8,467 bases of DNA from an uncultured Clostridia bacterium (GCA_946563605.1 CAMNVW010000053.1:1-8467), one strand, 5' to 3'. Counted from the stretch's first letter, positions 1 through 7,202 are shown. The notes: generated from the letters alone by a model not told the origin. Program-made: numbers and translations.

Positions 1-300
1 CAATTTTTTTCAAAAAATTGCGAGGTGCAGGAGCAGCGCTCTTGCTCGCCCATCGCAATGGGCGAAACGCCCTTATCGTCAGGCGCTCCTTGGGAGAGCT
101 CGAGAACCTTTTTGCAAGAGAAAAGGTTCTCAAAAACTGACGGTACGATGAAGCTTCCCCTCGAAAAGTTCCCAGTGGGAAGTTTTCGACACCAGCTTGA
201 AGCTGGACACTGTTTGTACGTTCCTCGAAGTCGCGTTTTGGCAAAACAAAAGTTTCATCGTCCTTTTCAAAAGGCTCAAAATTTTTTCGGGTAAAAATGC
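1..300. other. Gene-free, hairpin-rich intergenic region
   Basis: No convincing gene is present; short open frames here lack ribosome sites and recognisable protein character. The stretch is dense in inverted repeats. Stems pair 1-9 with 12-20, 47-53 with 58-64 (loop CGCA), 102-112 with 121-131 (11 bp perfect), 161-173 with 177-189 (one G-G mismatch), 192-197 with 201-206, 235-239 with 243-247, and 262-267 with 269-274. In addition, 145-155 can pair with 251-261 (one G-U), enclosing three of these hairpins as a branched fold. It lies upstream of the operon promoter at 321-349, so it is not part of the leader made from that promoter. It may be an interspersed repeat of this genome, the terminator region of a gene to the left, or a structured RNA of unknown strand. 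Confidence 0.5.
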
Positions 301-320
301 GCAAATCTCTTTGAATGGGT

Positions 321-349
321 TTGAAACATCCCGATAAATGCAGTATAAT
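321..349 (+). promoter_or_regulatory. Sigma-A-type promoter of the desulfurase-thiI operon
   Basis: TTGAAA at 321-326 is followed after exactly 17 bases by a perfect TATAAT at 344-349. This predicts transcription from about 356 and a short leader of about 37 bases before the TTG start at 393. No operator or riboswitch is evident between promoter and gene. Confidence 0.8.
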
Positions 350-376
350 AAAAAAGTATGTTCTATATTAAAATGT

Positions 377-395
377 GAGGGAAGTGTGCGTTTTG
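377..395 (+). promoter_or_regulatory. Ribosome site that points to a TTG start
   Basis: GAGGGA (377-382) lies about 10 bases before TTG at 393. The more upstream in-frame GTG (375) overlaps this site and has only A/T-rich sequence before it, and GTG at 384 is too close. An ATG immediately followed by TGA (373-378) overlaps the site and cannot start the gene. TTG at 393 also gives an N-terminus (MPDEIYYDNSATT) close to that usual in the NifS family. Confidence 0.55.
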
Positions 396-1532
396 CCGGA
401 CGAAATTTATTATGACAACAGTGCGACAACCAGAACCAGAGAGGAAGCCGCCAAATTAGTGTATGAGATGCTGACCAGCTGTTACGGGAATCCATCTTCC
501 CTGCACAAAAAAGGCTTTGAGGCGCAAAAACGCCTTGAACACGCAAGAGATCAGATCGCGGCTTCTTTGGGCTGCCAGAGTTCGGAGATCTATTTTACCT
601 CCGGCGGCACCGAAGCGGATAATCTTGCCATCTTAGGCGCGGCAAGAACCCAGAAACGCCGCGGCAACAAAATCGTTACCACCGCCATCGAGCATGACGC
701 AGTGCTCAACACCGTCAAATTTTTGGAGGGCGAAGGTTGGGAAATCGTTCGCTTACAGCCTGACCAAAACGGTCAGATTTCTGTACAGCAAGTGTTGGAC
801 GCGGTGGACGACAAAACCGTCCTGGTTTCAATGATGGCGGTCAACAACGAGGTCGGCAGCATCCTGCCGGTCGGACAGCTTTGCAAAACGCTGCGCCGCA
901 AATATCCGCAGCTGCTGATCCACTGCGACGCTGTGCAGGCTTACTGCAAGGAACCGATCCGCCTTGGAAAAACACACGATGTAGACTTTTTATCGGTGAG
1001 CGGACATAAAATTTATGCGCCGAAAGGCAGCGGTGTGCTCTACATCAAAAAGGGCAGCCGTTTTCGTCCCGTCACCTTTGGCGGCGGACAGGAAAAAAAC
1101 ATCCGTCCGGGTACTGAGGGAATCGCCAACGCCTGCGCGATGGGACTTTCCGCAGAGCTGCTGTGTCAGGAACGCGAAGCAAACCATAAAAGAATCACCG
1201 AGATTCGCAACGCACTTTTGGAGGGTTTGACAAAATTGCCGGACATCTGCATCAATTCCCCTGCCGATGCAACACCTTATATTTTGAACTTCTCTGCATT
1301 GGGCGTCCGCTCCGAGATCATGCTGCATTTTCTGGAGGAAAAAGGAATTTATGTTTCCAGCGGCTCCGCTTGTGCAAAAGGCGGTGCAAGCCATGTATTG
1401 GAGGCAATGGGGCTGCCTCGCGACCGCGCGGACAGCGCCATCCGTCTGAGCTTCGGACGTTACAACACCTTGGAGGAAGTTCCTGTTTTCCTAAACGCGC
1501 TTGAGGAAGGGCTCAACCGCTTCAGAAGATAA
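393..1532 (+). CDS. Cysteine desulfurase, NifS/NifZ-like, partner of ThiI
   Basis: A PLP-dependent cytoplasmic enzyme that converts L-cysteine to alanine and holds the sulfur as a persulfide. Numbering is from TTG 393 (379 aa, normal for the family). Visible family marks are the N-terminal YYDNSATT, GGTEADNLA, the PLP-contacting EHDAV and HCDAVQ segments, and SGHK with the PLP lysine at residue 206. RPGTEG follows, and the active-site loop SSGSACAKGG carries the catalytic cysteine at residue 327. The spacing matches IscS/NifS group I enzymes. The gene is followed after 55 A+T-rich bases by thiI, the arrangement known for Bacillus subtilis nifZ-thiI. I infer that it is the dedicated sulfur donor for tRNA thiolation rather than the main Fe-S cluster desulfurase; no IscU/SufU partner is present. 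GTG 375 is an alternative start adding six residues. Confidence 0.93.
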   Translation: MPDEIYYDNSATTRTREEAAKLVYEMLTSCYGNPSSLHKKGFEAQKRLEHARDQIAASLGCQSSEIYFTSGGTEADNLAILGAARTQKRRGNKIVTTAIEHDAVLNTVKFLEGEGWEIVRLQPDQNGQISVQQVLDAVDDKTVLVSMMAVNNEVGSILPVGQLCKTLRRKYPQLLIHCDAVQAYCKEPIRLGKTHDVDFLSVSGHKIYAPKGSGVLYIKKGSRFRPVTFGGGQEKNIRPGTEGIANACAMGLSAELLCQEREANHKRITEIRNALLEGLTKLPDICINSPADATPYILNFSALGVRSEIMLHFLEEKGIYVSSGSACAKGGASHVLEAMGLPRDRADSAIRLSFGRYNTLEEVPVFLNALEEGLNRFRR

Positions 1533-1587
1533 ATACAACTTTAAAAAATAAAACTTTATATATTATATATACCCAAAGGAGTTCATC

Positions 1588-2763
1588 ATGAAAGAAGTCA
1601 TCTTACTGAAAAACGGCGAGATTGCTCTGAAAGGCTTAAACCGTCACGCCTTTGAGGACCGCCTGATTAAAAATGCCCGCCGCAAATTGATGCCGGTCGG
1701 CTCCTTTCACTTTCGCAAAGCACAGTCCACCATCTATGTAGAGCCGGATGAAGAAGGCTATGACCTCGATGAAGCCGTTGACCGCTTGCAGAAGGTATTC
1801 GGCATTGCGGCTTTGAGCAGAGCGTGCGTTGTGGACAAGGATTTTGAATGTATCAAAACCACCGCGGCGGAGTATCTGAAGGACGAACTGGAAAACGCCG
1901 TCACCTTTAAAGTAGAAGCAAAGCGTTCCGACAAGAGCTTTCCACTCAAATCTCCTGAAATCTGTGCCGGCGTCGGCGAATACCTGCTGGAAAAATATCC
2001 GCATCTGCAGGTCGATGTACACAACCCTGACGTTGTCGTCATGGTCGAAGTGCGTGATTATGCCGCTTATATCCACGGCAGCCAGATCAAAGGTGCAGGC
2101 GGTATCCCTGTGGGAAGCGGCGGCAAAGCAATGCTGCTCATCTCCGGCGGCATCGACAGCCCTGTTGCAGGCTATATGATGGCAAAACGCGGACTGGAAA
2201 TCAGCGCGATCCACTTTGTATCGCCGCCGTACACCTCTGAGCGTGCAAAACAGAAGGTCATCGACCTTGCACAGAAGATGTGCTCCTACTGCGGCCGCAT
2301 CAAATTGTACATCGTTCCGTTCACCGAAATTCAGGAGGCGATCCGCGACGAATGTCCAGAGGATCTGTTTACCATCATCATGCGCCGTTATATGATGAAA
2401 ATTGCCTGCCGTGTTGCAAGAGCAAACGAATGTGAAGCGCTTGTCACCGGCGAAAGCGTTGGTCAGGTTGCAAGCCAGACCATTCAGGCGATTGCCTGCA
2501 CCGATGAATCCGCCGATATGCCGGTCCTGAGACCTGTCATCGGAATGGACAAGGACGAAATTGTCATCATTTCCAGAAAAATCGATACCTTTGAAACCTC
2601 TATCCTCCCTTATGAGGACTGCTGCACTGTGTTCACGCCAAAGCATCCGCGCACCAAGCCGCAGCTCAAATTTGTAAAATTTGCAGAGGAACAGATGAAG
2701 CAGGAAGAACTCATCAACCGCGCAATCGAAAACATCGAGGAACTGAGCATCTCCAATTCCTGA
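1588..2763 (+). CDS. thiI: tRNA 4-thiouridine synthetase ThiI, without rhodanese domain
   Basis: ThiI adenylates U8 of tRNA and replaces the oxygen with sulfur; in some bacteria it also supplies thiazole sulfur. The ATG has a good site, AAAGGAG at 1575-1581, six bases upstream. The order is an N-terminal ferredoxin-like part (begins MKEVILLKNGEIALKG), a THUMP RNA-binding domain (about residues 60-165), then a PP-loop ATP-pyrophosphatase domain with SGGIDSP at residues 186-192. Conserved EDCC near the end places cysteines at 345-346, followed by TVFTPKHP, as in Firmicutes ThiI. At 391 aa it lacks the C-terminal rhodanese domain of E. coli ThiI, so sulfur is expected to come directly from the neighbouring desulfurase. 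It is co-transcribed with that gene; no separate promoter is clear in the 55-base gap, although that gap is very A+T-rich. Confidence 0.96.
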   Translation: MKEVILLKNGEIALKGLNRHAFEDRLIKNARRKLMPVGSFHFRKAQSTIYVEPDEEGYDLDEAVDRLQKVFGIAALSRACVVDKDFECIKTTAAEYLKDELENAVTFKVEAKRSDKSFPLKSPEICAGVGEYLLEKYPHLQVDVHNPDVVVMVEVRDYAAYIHGSQIKGAGGIPVGSGGKAMLLISGGIDSPVAGYMMAKRGLEISAIHFVSPPYTSERAKQKVIDLAQKMCSYCGRIKLYIVPFTEIQEAIRDECPEDLFTIIMRRYMMKIACRVARANECEALVTGESVGQVASQTIQAIACTDESADMPVLRPVIGMDKDEIVIISRKIDTFETSILPYEDCCTVFTPKHPRTKPQLKFVKFAEEQMKQEELINRAIENIEELSISNS

Positions 2764-2783
2764 TTGGATTTTGGGACGAAAGC

Positions 2784-2807
2784 TCCTGCAAAAAGGAAGC
2801 AGGATTT
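2784..2807 (+). terminator. Weak possible terminator after thiI
   Basis: TCCTGC (2784-2789) pairs with GCAGGA (2799-2804) across a nine-base A/G-rich loop and is followed only by TTT. The position, 20 bases after the thiI stop, suits a terminator, but the stem is short and the T-run poor. Some read-through into the next gene is possible. Confidence 0.35.
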
Positions 2808-2812
2808 ACCGC

Positions 2813-2841
2813 TTGAAACCAACATTTATTTCGATTATGAT
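2813..2841 (+). promoter_or_regulatory. Promoter of the CinA-like/sortase fusion gene
   Basis: TTGAAA (2813-2818), a 17-base spacer and TATGAT (2836-2841) differ from consensus at one base in each box. Predicted transcription starts near 2848, giving a leader of about 70 bases that contains the hairpin at 2875-2900. This suggests the fusion gene is a separate unit from the thiI operon, though read-through cannot be excluded. The -35 box is identical to that of the upstream operon. Confidence 0.7.
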
Positions 2842-2874
2842 ACTATTAAGTATAAAATTGTCTTTTAAATAAAT

Positions 2875-2900
2875 TTTCGGGCGACGGCTGTCGCCCGAAA
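2875..2900. other. Perfect 11-bp hairpin in the leader of the sortase fusion gene
   Basis: TTTCGGGCGAC (2875-2885) pairs perfectly with 2890-2900 around a GGCT loop. It ends about five bases before the Shine-Dalgarno site and leaves it free. On the plus strand no T-run follows, so it is not a plus-strand terminator. On the minus strand an A/T-rich run follows, so a weak minus-strand terminator is possible, but no minus-strand gene is seen nearby. An mRNA-stabilising or regulatory 5' hairpin is the other reading. Confidence 0.55.
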
Positions 2901-2905
2901 CCGCA

Positions 2906-2921
2906 AGAGGTGGAAATATTG
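2906..2921 (+). promoter_or_regulatory. Ribosome site choosing TTG 2919 as start
   Basis: AGAGGTGG at 2906-2913 is a strong ribosome site with six to seven bases to TTG at 2919. The alternative GTG at 2910 lies inside the site itself and has none of its own, so it is unlikely to be used. The TTG start gives MKVYIVGVDTASP. Confidence 0.7.
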
Positions 2922-5900
2922 AAAGTTTATATCGTCGGAGTCGATACCGCAAGTCCAACCGGACTGTTGGCATCGCCTTACATGGAAAAGGAGCTGCGGG
3001 TTTTAGGCTGTGACATCGAACAGTTTCCGGCAAAAGACGCCGACAGCCTCCGCCGTTCCCTTGAAGCGTGCGCACAGCCGCAGGCATTGATCTTGTGTCC
3101 GCTCACCGGAAATATCCACTCAGACGCCGCAAGCGTGCGCGCCGTATCCCAGCTGTGCGGCAAAAATTTACGGGAAAATCCAGACGTTGCAAACCAGCTC
3201 ATCAAGCGCGGCAAGGTATCAAAGAAAGACGCCGAAAAATGGTCGGCAATGCCGGAAGGCGCGCACATCTTTCCATGCCGCCACTCGCTGATCCCGGGCT
3301 TTGAGCTGGCAGGAGACGGCTTTCACGTCGTCGTACTTCCGTCCGACGTCCAGGAACAGACCAGCCTGTTTTTCAGCTACTTATTCCAAATCATCATGAA
3401 AACAGGTTCTTCCTCCTGTTACAGCCGTGTGCTGCGCGTGATGGAAATGGGATTTCATCAGGTACAGAACGCATTGAGCGACCTGTTGGACGCAGATACC
3501 CCATGCGTTGCCATCTACGAGAAAAAATCGGAAATCATCATCCGTGTTTCGGACAATGACCCGAACCGTCAGGCAGCGGCAGAACACTGCAACAACGTAC
3601 TGCGCACCATTGTGCAGCGTTTGGGAACCTATGTATACGGCATTGATGTCAACGGCATCGAACACGCGCTTGCGCTCAAGTGCGCCAAGAAAAATATCCA
3701 CGTTGCCTTCGCAGAATCCGGCTCCGCAGGATTGGCGGCAAAGCGTTTTAAAGCAGTCGATCAGGAAGAAAAGCTGATCTATTCGCTTTACAGCTGCCAG
3801 CCGGAAGAGATGGAGCTGGAAAAGCTCGGCATCAACGAAAAGATTGGCAAAAAGTTTGGACCTGTCAGCGCAAATGTTGCTGCGGCAATGGCTTTAGGCG
3901 CATCTACACAGGAAGAAAAAGACCTGCTGGGATTGAGCATCACCCTGCCCGACCCCGTTTACAAAACCCGCAAGGGCTACATCGCGGCAGTGCTGAACGG
4001 CGTGTGCATGATGCAGGAGCTGGACGCAGGAAATTATCACTCGCTCACTCAAATGAATTCGGATGCGGTGGCAAGGCTGTTCAATCTGGCAAGGAAGCTG
4101 GTCGACTCCTATCCGCAGAAGCCGGAAGGCTGCTGTGATGCGGAGGAGGCTGTCCTGGAAGGCATGGAGGTCATCCCTGCCTCCACCACTGCATTGAACG
4201 CAGCGGCAGCAGCAACCATGCCAGACAGCAAAAAGCGCAAAAAAGGCGGCAAAAAAGAAAAAGCTGCTCCACCGGCAGCCAACACTCCGAACGCACCAAA
4301 AGAGCGCAAGGGTATTCTTTACCGCATCTTCCCAAATCGGGACGACAGCGGCTTTGACAAGGTGCGCAAAATCCTGATGTGGATCTGCGTCTGTGTGTTT
4401 ATCGGTTCGATGACCTACCTCATCGACTTCGGTGCGGAAAACAAAAAATCGCAGGAAAACATTGCGAATTTGCAGGATCAGATGCAGCAGGCAGAGAAGG
4501 ATATCGAAAGCGGCAAGATCAATGTATCCAACATCGAAGGATATCCAAACGACTATCTGCCAAAGTTCTATTCCTTCTATCAGCAAAACGAGGATATCAA
4601 GGGCTGGATCAAAATTGACGGGACAAACGTCAATTTCCCTGTGGTGCAGACCTCCGACAACGATTATTACCATCGTCTTGGCTTCGATAAAGAGTACGAT
4701 TATTACGGCACACCGTACATTGACTACGAGTGCGATGTAAAATCACCGAGCACCAATATCATCATCTACGGACACAACATCCGAAACGATGGTCAGATGT
4801 TTAACGACCTGACCAAATATAAACAGCTCTCCTACTACAAGGAGCATCCGCTGGTCACCTTCGACAGCGTATACAAATCCGGCACCTATAAGATTTTCGG
4901 CGCGTTTATCTCCAACACCGAACCTTCCCACGACAATGGCAACGTATTTGAATACAACCATTTTGTGGACGCGAAAAACGAACAGGAGTTCAACAAATTT
5001 GTGGATGAAGTCAGACGCCGCAGCATCTTTGACACCCCAGTCGATGTTGAATACGGCGATGAACTGCTGACCCTTTCCACCTGTACCTATGAGTTCAAGG
5101 AAGCGCGTTTTGTACTACTTGCCAGAAGGGTTCGCGACGGCGAAGATACTGCCGTTGACACCGCTCAGGCAGTTGCAAACGAGGACGCTTATTATCCGGC
5201 AGTTTATGCGGGCGCCGCAGAATACGCAAAGAAACTCGGCAAGGTAAAAGGCATCAAGATCGAAGGCAAGCAAGAAATCACCCTGACCGTCGGTGAAACT
5301 ACCACCCTCACTGCAAAGGTAACGCCTGCGGACGCACCGATCCAGACCTGTACTTGGGATTCGAGCAACACCGCGGTAGCAACCGTCAACAAGAACACCG
5401 GTCTTGTCACCGCCGTTGGCGTTGGCACCACCAATATCACAGCCGCAGCAGATGACGGAGGTTATGTGGCAAATATCACCATCACCGTCAAGAGCGACGG
5501 CAAAGAACCGACCGGCATTTCGTTGAGCTCTGCAAATCTGAGTATGAAGCCGGAGGGAACCGCAAATCTTACTGCAACACTTCAGCCAGCAGACGCAAAG
5601 GCAAGCCTCACCTGGAAGAGCAGCGATGACAGCATCGTGCGCATTTCGGGAAATGAAGCTTCCGCACAGCTGACCGCAGTCAACGCAGGTACGGCAACGA
5701 TTACGGTTGCGACTTCCGACGGCAAATTCAGTGCAGTCTGCAAGGTAACGGTTGCCGCAGACAGCGCTGACCCAGAAAATCCAACCATCGCCTTTGCACA
5801 GAGTGCATTGAGCTTAACGGTGGGACAGCCGCAGAATATCAAGCTGACCGTAACGCCAAGCGGCGCCGACATCGGTTCAATTGATTGGGAAACCAGCAGC

Positions 5901-6773
5901 GACGCGATTTTGGTTCAATTCGGTTATAACGATACCGATGTAATTGTCACCGCAAAACAGACTGGTCAGGCGGTATTGACCGCAACCACCTCCACTGGCT
6001 TAAAGGCAAGCTGCACGATTACCGTTGTGGAGGAGGGCAACAGCGAGGACGACAAGGTAAGACTGAGCGTCAACCAGCTGGTACTCAATCCGGGCGAAGA
6101 AGCCCAGCTGCAATATGCGGTCGATCCGGCGGATACCAAACTTGTGTGGATTTCCAGCGACCCGAGAATTGTCGAGGTTGATCAAAACGGTTATGTCACT
6201 GCTATTGGTTATCTGGAGCAGACCAGAGAAGTTACCATCACCATATCCACCGAGGACGGCAGCGTTTCGACCCAGACAACGGTCACCGTGATGGGAACGG
6301 CAAGCGGCAGCAACGACAACAATAACAATAACAACAACGATAATAACAACAATAATAACAACAATAACAACAACGGCAATAACAACAATAACAATCAGGG
6401 CTCTCAGACAGATCTCGGCTTGGAGGCAAGCGGCACAGAGGTTGAGGTCGGTTACGACAAAGACCTGAACATCAGAATCGACCGCGCACCGAGCGAAGTT
6501 ATCATCGAGTGCAGCTCCAGCGACCGCAGCGTTGTGGAGGTTGACAACAATGGCACAGTATCCGGCAGGAGTCCGGGTACTGCAACCATTACCGTCAAGG
6601 CAACCGATGTCAACACCGGAAAGACCCAGACTGTGACCGTACAGGTGAAGGTTCCTCAGCAAGGCGGCTGGGGATATGGCACAAACGACGACCCATTACC
6701 AGATGAGGACGACGACACCCAGAAAAATAACCAGGGCGGTATTCAGACCGGCGGATTCGGCTCCAATAACTAA
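2919..6773 (+). CDS. CinA-like / class B sortase / Big_2 repeat membrane fusion protein
   Basis: A 1284-aa protein (numbering from TTG 2919). Residues 1 to about 400 follow the CinA layout: a MoCF-like part, SRVLRVMEMG, YVYGIDVNGIEHAL and an AESGSAGL segment at 265-272. The TGG-type nucleotide motif, the CTGG of AESCTGG and the later GIAGP motif are missing, so NMN deamidase activity is doubtful. A Lys/Pro/Ala-rich linker precedes a single membrane helix at about 485-502. The class B sortase domain (about 547-739) keeps YGHN (His619), LSTC (Cys722) and ARFVLLARR (Arg730). Four Big_2 Ig-like domains follow (about 775-861, 863-950, 955-1040, 1044-1128), then an Asn-rich spacer (1132-1159), a fifth Big_2 (about 1166-1245) and an acidic/Gly/Asn tail. 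Basic residues before the helix predict N-inside, C-outside. No LPXTG motif or C-terminal anchor is present. The sortase substrate is unknown. The fusion is inferred from one uninterrupted reading frame. Confidence 0.9.
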   Translation: MKVYIVGVDTASPTGLLASPYMEKELRVLGCDIEQFPAKDADSLRRSLEACAQPQALILCPLTGNIHSDAASVRAVSQLCGKNLRENPDVANQLIKRGKVSKKDAEKWSAMPEGAHIFPCRHSLIPGFELAGDGFHVVVLPSDVQEQTSLFFSYLFQIIMKTGSSSCYSRVLRVMEMGFHQVQNALSDLLDADTPCVAIYEKKSEIIIRVSDNDPNRQAAAEHCNNVLRTIVQRLGTYVYGIDVNGIEHALALKCAKKNIHVAFAESGSAGLAAKRFKAVDQEEKLIYSLYSCQPEEMELEKLGINEKIGKKFGPVSANVAAAMALGASTQEEKDLLGLSITLPDPVYKTRKGYIAAVLNGVCMMQELDAGNYHSLTQMNSDAVARLFNLARKLVDSYPQKPEGCCDAEEAVLEGMEVIPASTTALNAAAAATMPDSKKRKKGGKKEKAAPPAANTPNAPKERKGILYRIFPNRDDSGFDKVRKILMWICVCVFIGSMTYLIDFGAENKKSQENIANLQDQMQQAEKDIESGKINVSNIEGYPNDYLPKFYSFYQQNEDIKGWIKIDGTNVNFPVVQTSDNDYYHRLGFDKEYDYYGTPYIDYECDVKSPSTNIIIYGHNIRNDGQMFNDLTKYKQLSYYKEHPLVTFDSVYKSGTYKIFGAFISNTEPSHDNGNVFEYNHFVDAKNEQEFNKFVDEVRRRSIFDTPVDVEYGDELLTLSTCTYEFKEARFVLLARRVRDGEDTAVDTAQAVANEDAYYPAVYAGAAEYAKKLGKVKGIKIEGKQEITLTVGETTTLTAKVTPADAPIQTCTWDSSNTAVATVNKNTGLVTAVGVGTTNITAAADDGGYVANITITVKSDGKEPTGISLSSANLSMKPEGTANLTATLQPADAKASLTWKSSDDSIVRISGNEASAQLTAVNAGTATITVATSDGKFSAVCKVTVAADSADPENPTIAFAQSALSLTVGQPQNIKLTVTPSGADIGSIDWETSSDAILVQFGYNDTDVIVTAKQTGQAVLTATTSTGLKASCTITVVEEGNSEDDKVRLSVNQLVLNPGEEAQLQYAVDPADTKLVWISSDPRIVEVDQNGYVTAIGYLEQTREVTITISTEDGSVSTQTTVTVMGTASGSNDNNNNNNNDNNNNNNNNNNNGNNNNNNQGSQTDLGLEASGTEVEVGYDKDLNIRIDRAPSEVIIECSSSDRSVVEVDNNGTVSGRSPGTATITVKATDVNTGKTQTVTVQVKVPQQGGWGYGTNDDPLPDEDDDTQKNNQGGIQTGGFGSNN
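6312..6395 (+). repeat. Asn-rich codon tract (28 codons) in the fusion gene
   Basis: Twenty-five Asn codons, two Asp and one Gly form a low-complexity linker between the fourth and fifth Big_2 domains. AAC and AAT are mixed irregularly, so the tract is not a perfect short tandem repeat, which suggests selection for the amino-acid composition (a flexible extracellular spacer). Length variation between strains is still likely here. Confidence 0.9.
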
Positions 6774-6777
6774 CAAC

Positions 6778-6808
6778 AAAAAAGGATGCGGACAATAGTG
6801 CGGTATCC
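6778..6808 (+). repeat. Left inverted repeat of the cassette
   Basis: Six A, then GGATGCGGACAAT, then a further 12 positions of which 9 match the reverse complement of the right end. It starts four bases after the stop codon at 6771-6773. The tnpV reading frame runs open through it, so the repeat encodes part of the fused N-terminus. Confidence 0.7.
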
Positions 6809-6823
6809 GTAAAACAGTATTGT

Positions 6824-7009
6824 GCTATTGAACCGAAATTGAAAAAAGCGGCACGAAACCGCATGGAGCTGATCGTGCCGGAGCTGGCGAAGCGAAACGG
6901 CGTGACCGAGCAACTGAAAGCTGAAAACCAAATGGAATGGGTGCGGCAGATGAACGCTTGCAAGGCGCAGGCAGAGGAAGTTGTGAAAGCAGAGTTGATT
7001 TATAATTGA
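6824..7009 (+). pseudogene. tnpV: 3' remnant of transposon protein TnpV
   Basis: This frame ends with GVTEQLKAENQMEWVRQMN, followed by an AEE-containing helix and ELIYN before TGA. This is the characteristic C-terminus of the TnpV family of clostridial mobilizable transposons (Tn4451 type), whose function is not established. Complete TnpV proteins are roughly 110-130 aa. Here only about 60 recognisable residues remain, and the frame continues upstream into the left inverted repeat instead of the family's N-terminus. In-frame ATG at 6863 has no ribosome site, so expression is unlikely unless translation re-initiates after the sortase gene. Confidence 0.75.
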
Positions 7010-7016
7010 GCGAGGA

Positions 7017-7046
7017 AGTCCGGGCAGAAAACTGTTCGGACTTTTC
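7017..7046 (+). terminator. Rho-independent terminator after the tnpV remnant
   Basis: AGTCCGGGCAG (7017-7027) pairs with CTGTTCGGACT (7032-7042), 11 bp including two G-U pairs, around an AAAA loop, and the T at 7042 continues into TTTC. It lies eight bases after the tnpV stop. It would also stop transcripts reading through from the sortase fusion gene, which has no terminator of its own before the cassette. Confidence 0.75.
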
Positions 7047-7088
7047 TCATATAGTCCAAAGTTGCGGTAGAATTGTTCACAAGTTTTA

Positions 7089-7097
7089 TGGTATAAT
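7089..7097 (+). promoter_or_regulatory. Extended -10 promoter for the methyltransferase gene
   Basis: TGG directly before a perfect TATAAT (7092-7097) gives an extended -10 element. No good -35 box at 16-18 bases is seen; TTGTTC at 7073 is too close. Transcription would start near 7104, leaving a leader of about 125 bases before the methyltransferase ATG. Confidence 0.6.
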
Positions 7098-7202
7098 TTG
7101 AATACGAAATTGAGCAACAAATCGGAATTGACCGAGCTGAAAGAGAAGGATGCTTGTTGCCCGAAAGACAAGAAGATGGAAGTAGAAGAAAACAAAAATT
7201 AA
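7098..7202 (+). other. Short open frame in the methyltransferase leader, possible fragment or leader peptide
   Basis: A 34-codon frame starting at TTG 7098 is highly charged (reads SELTELKEKDACCPKDKK in the middle) and ends 27 bases before the methyltransferase gene. Its nominal start lies at the -10 box edge, so it would not be in the transcript; TTG 7110 is the first possible start after the promoter and has no ribosome site. It may be the end of another broken gene. I do not recognise the family. Confidence 0.25.

Noticed and set aside
25..294. Open frame of 89 codons at the left end
   Set aside because: It runs through a series of hairpins, has no ribosome site and no recognisable protein character.
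373..378. ATG directly followed by TGA before the desulfurase gene
   Set aside because: A start-stop pair could in principle affect initiation, but it has no ribosome site and is probably chance.
1636..2646. Long minus-strand open frame opposite thiI
   Set aside because: It is the antisense shadow of a clearly conserved gene and has no credible start signals or family features.
6000..6662. Minus-strand frame rich in Val/Ile, resembling membrane segments
   Set aside because: The hydrophobic run is the reverse complement of the Asn codon tract (AAC/AAT read as Val/Ile/Leu), not a real membrane protein.
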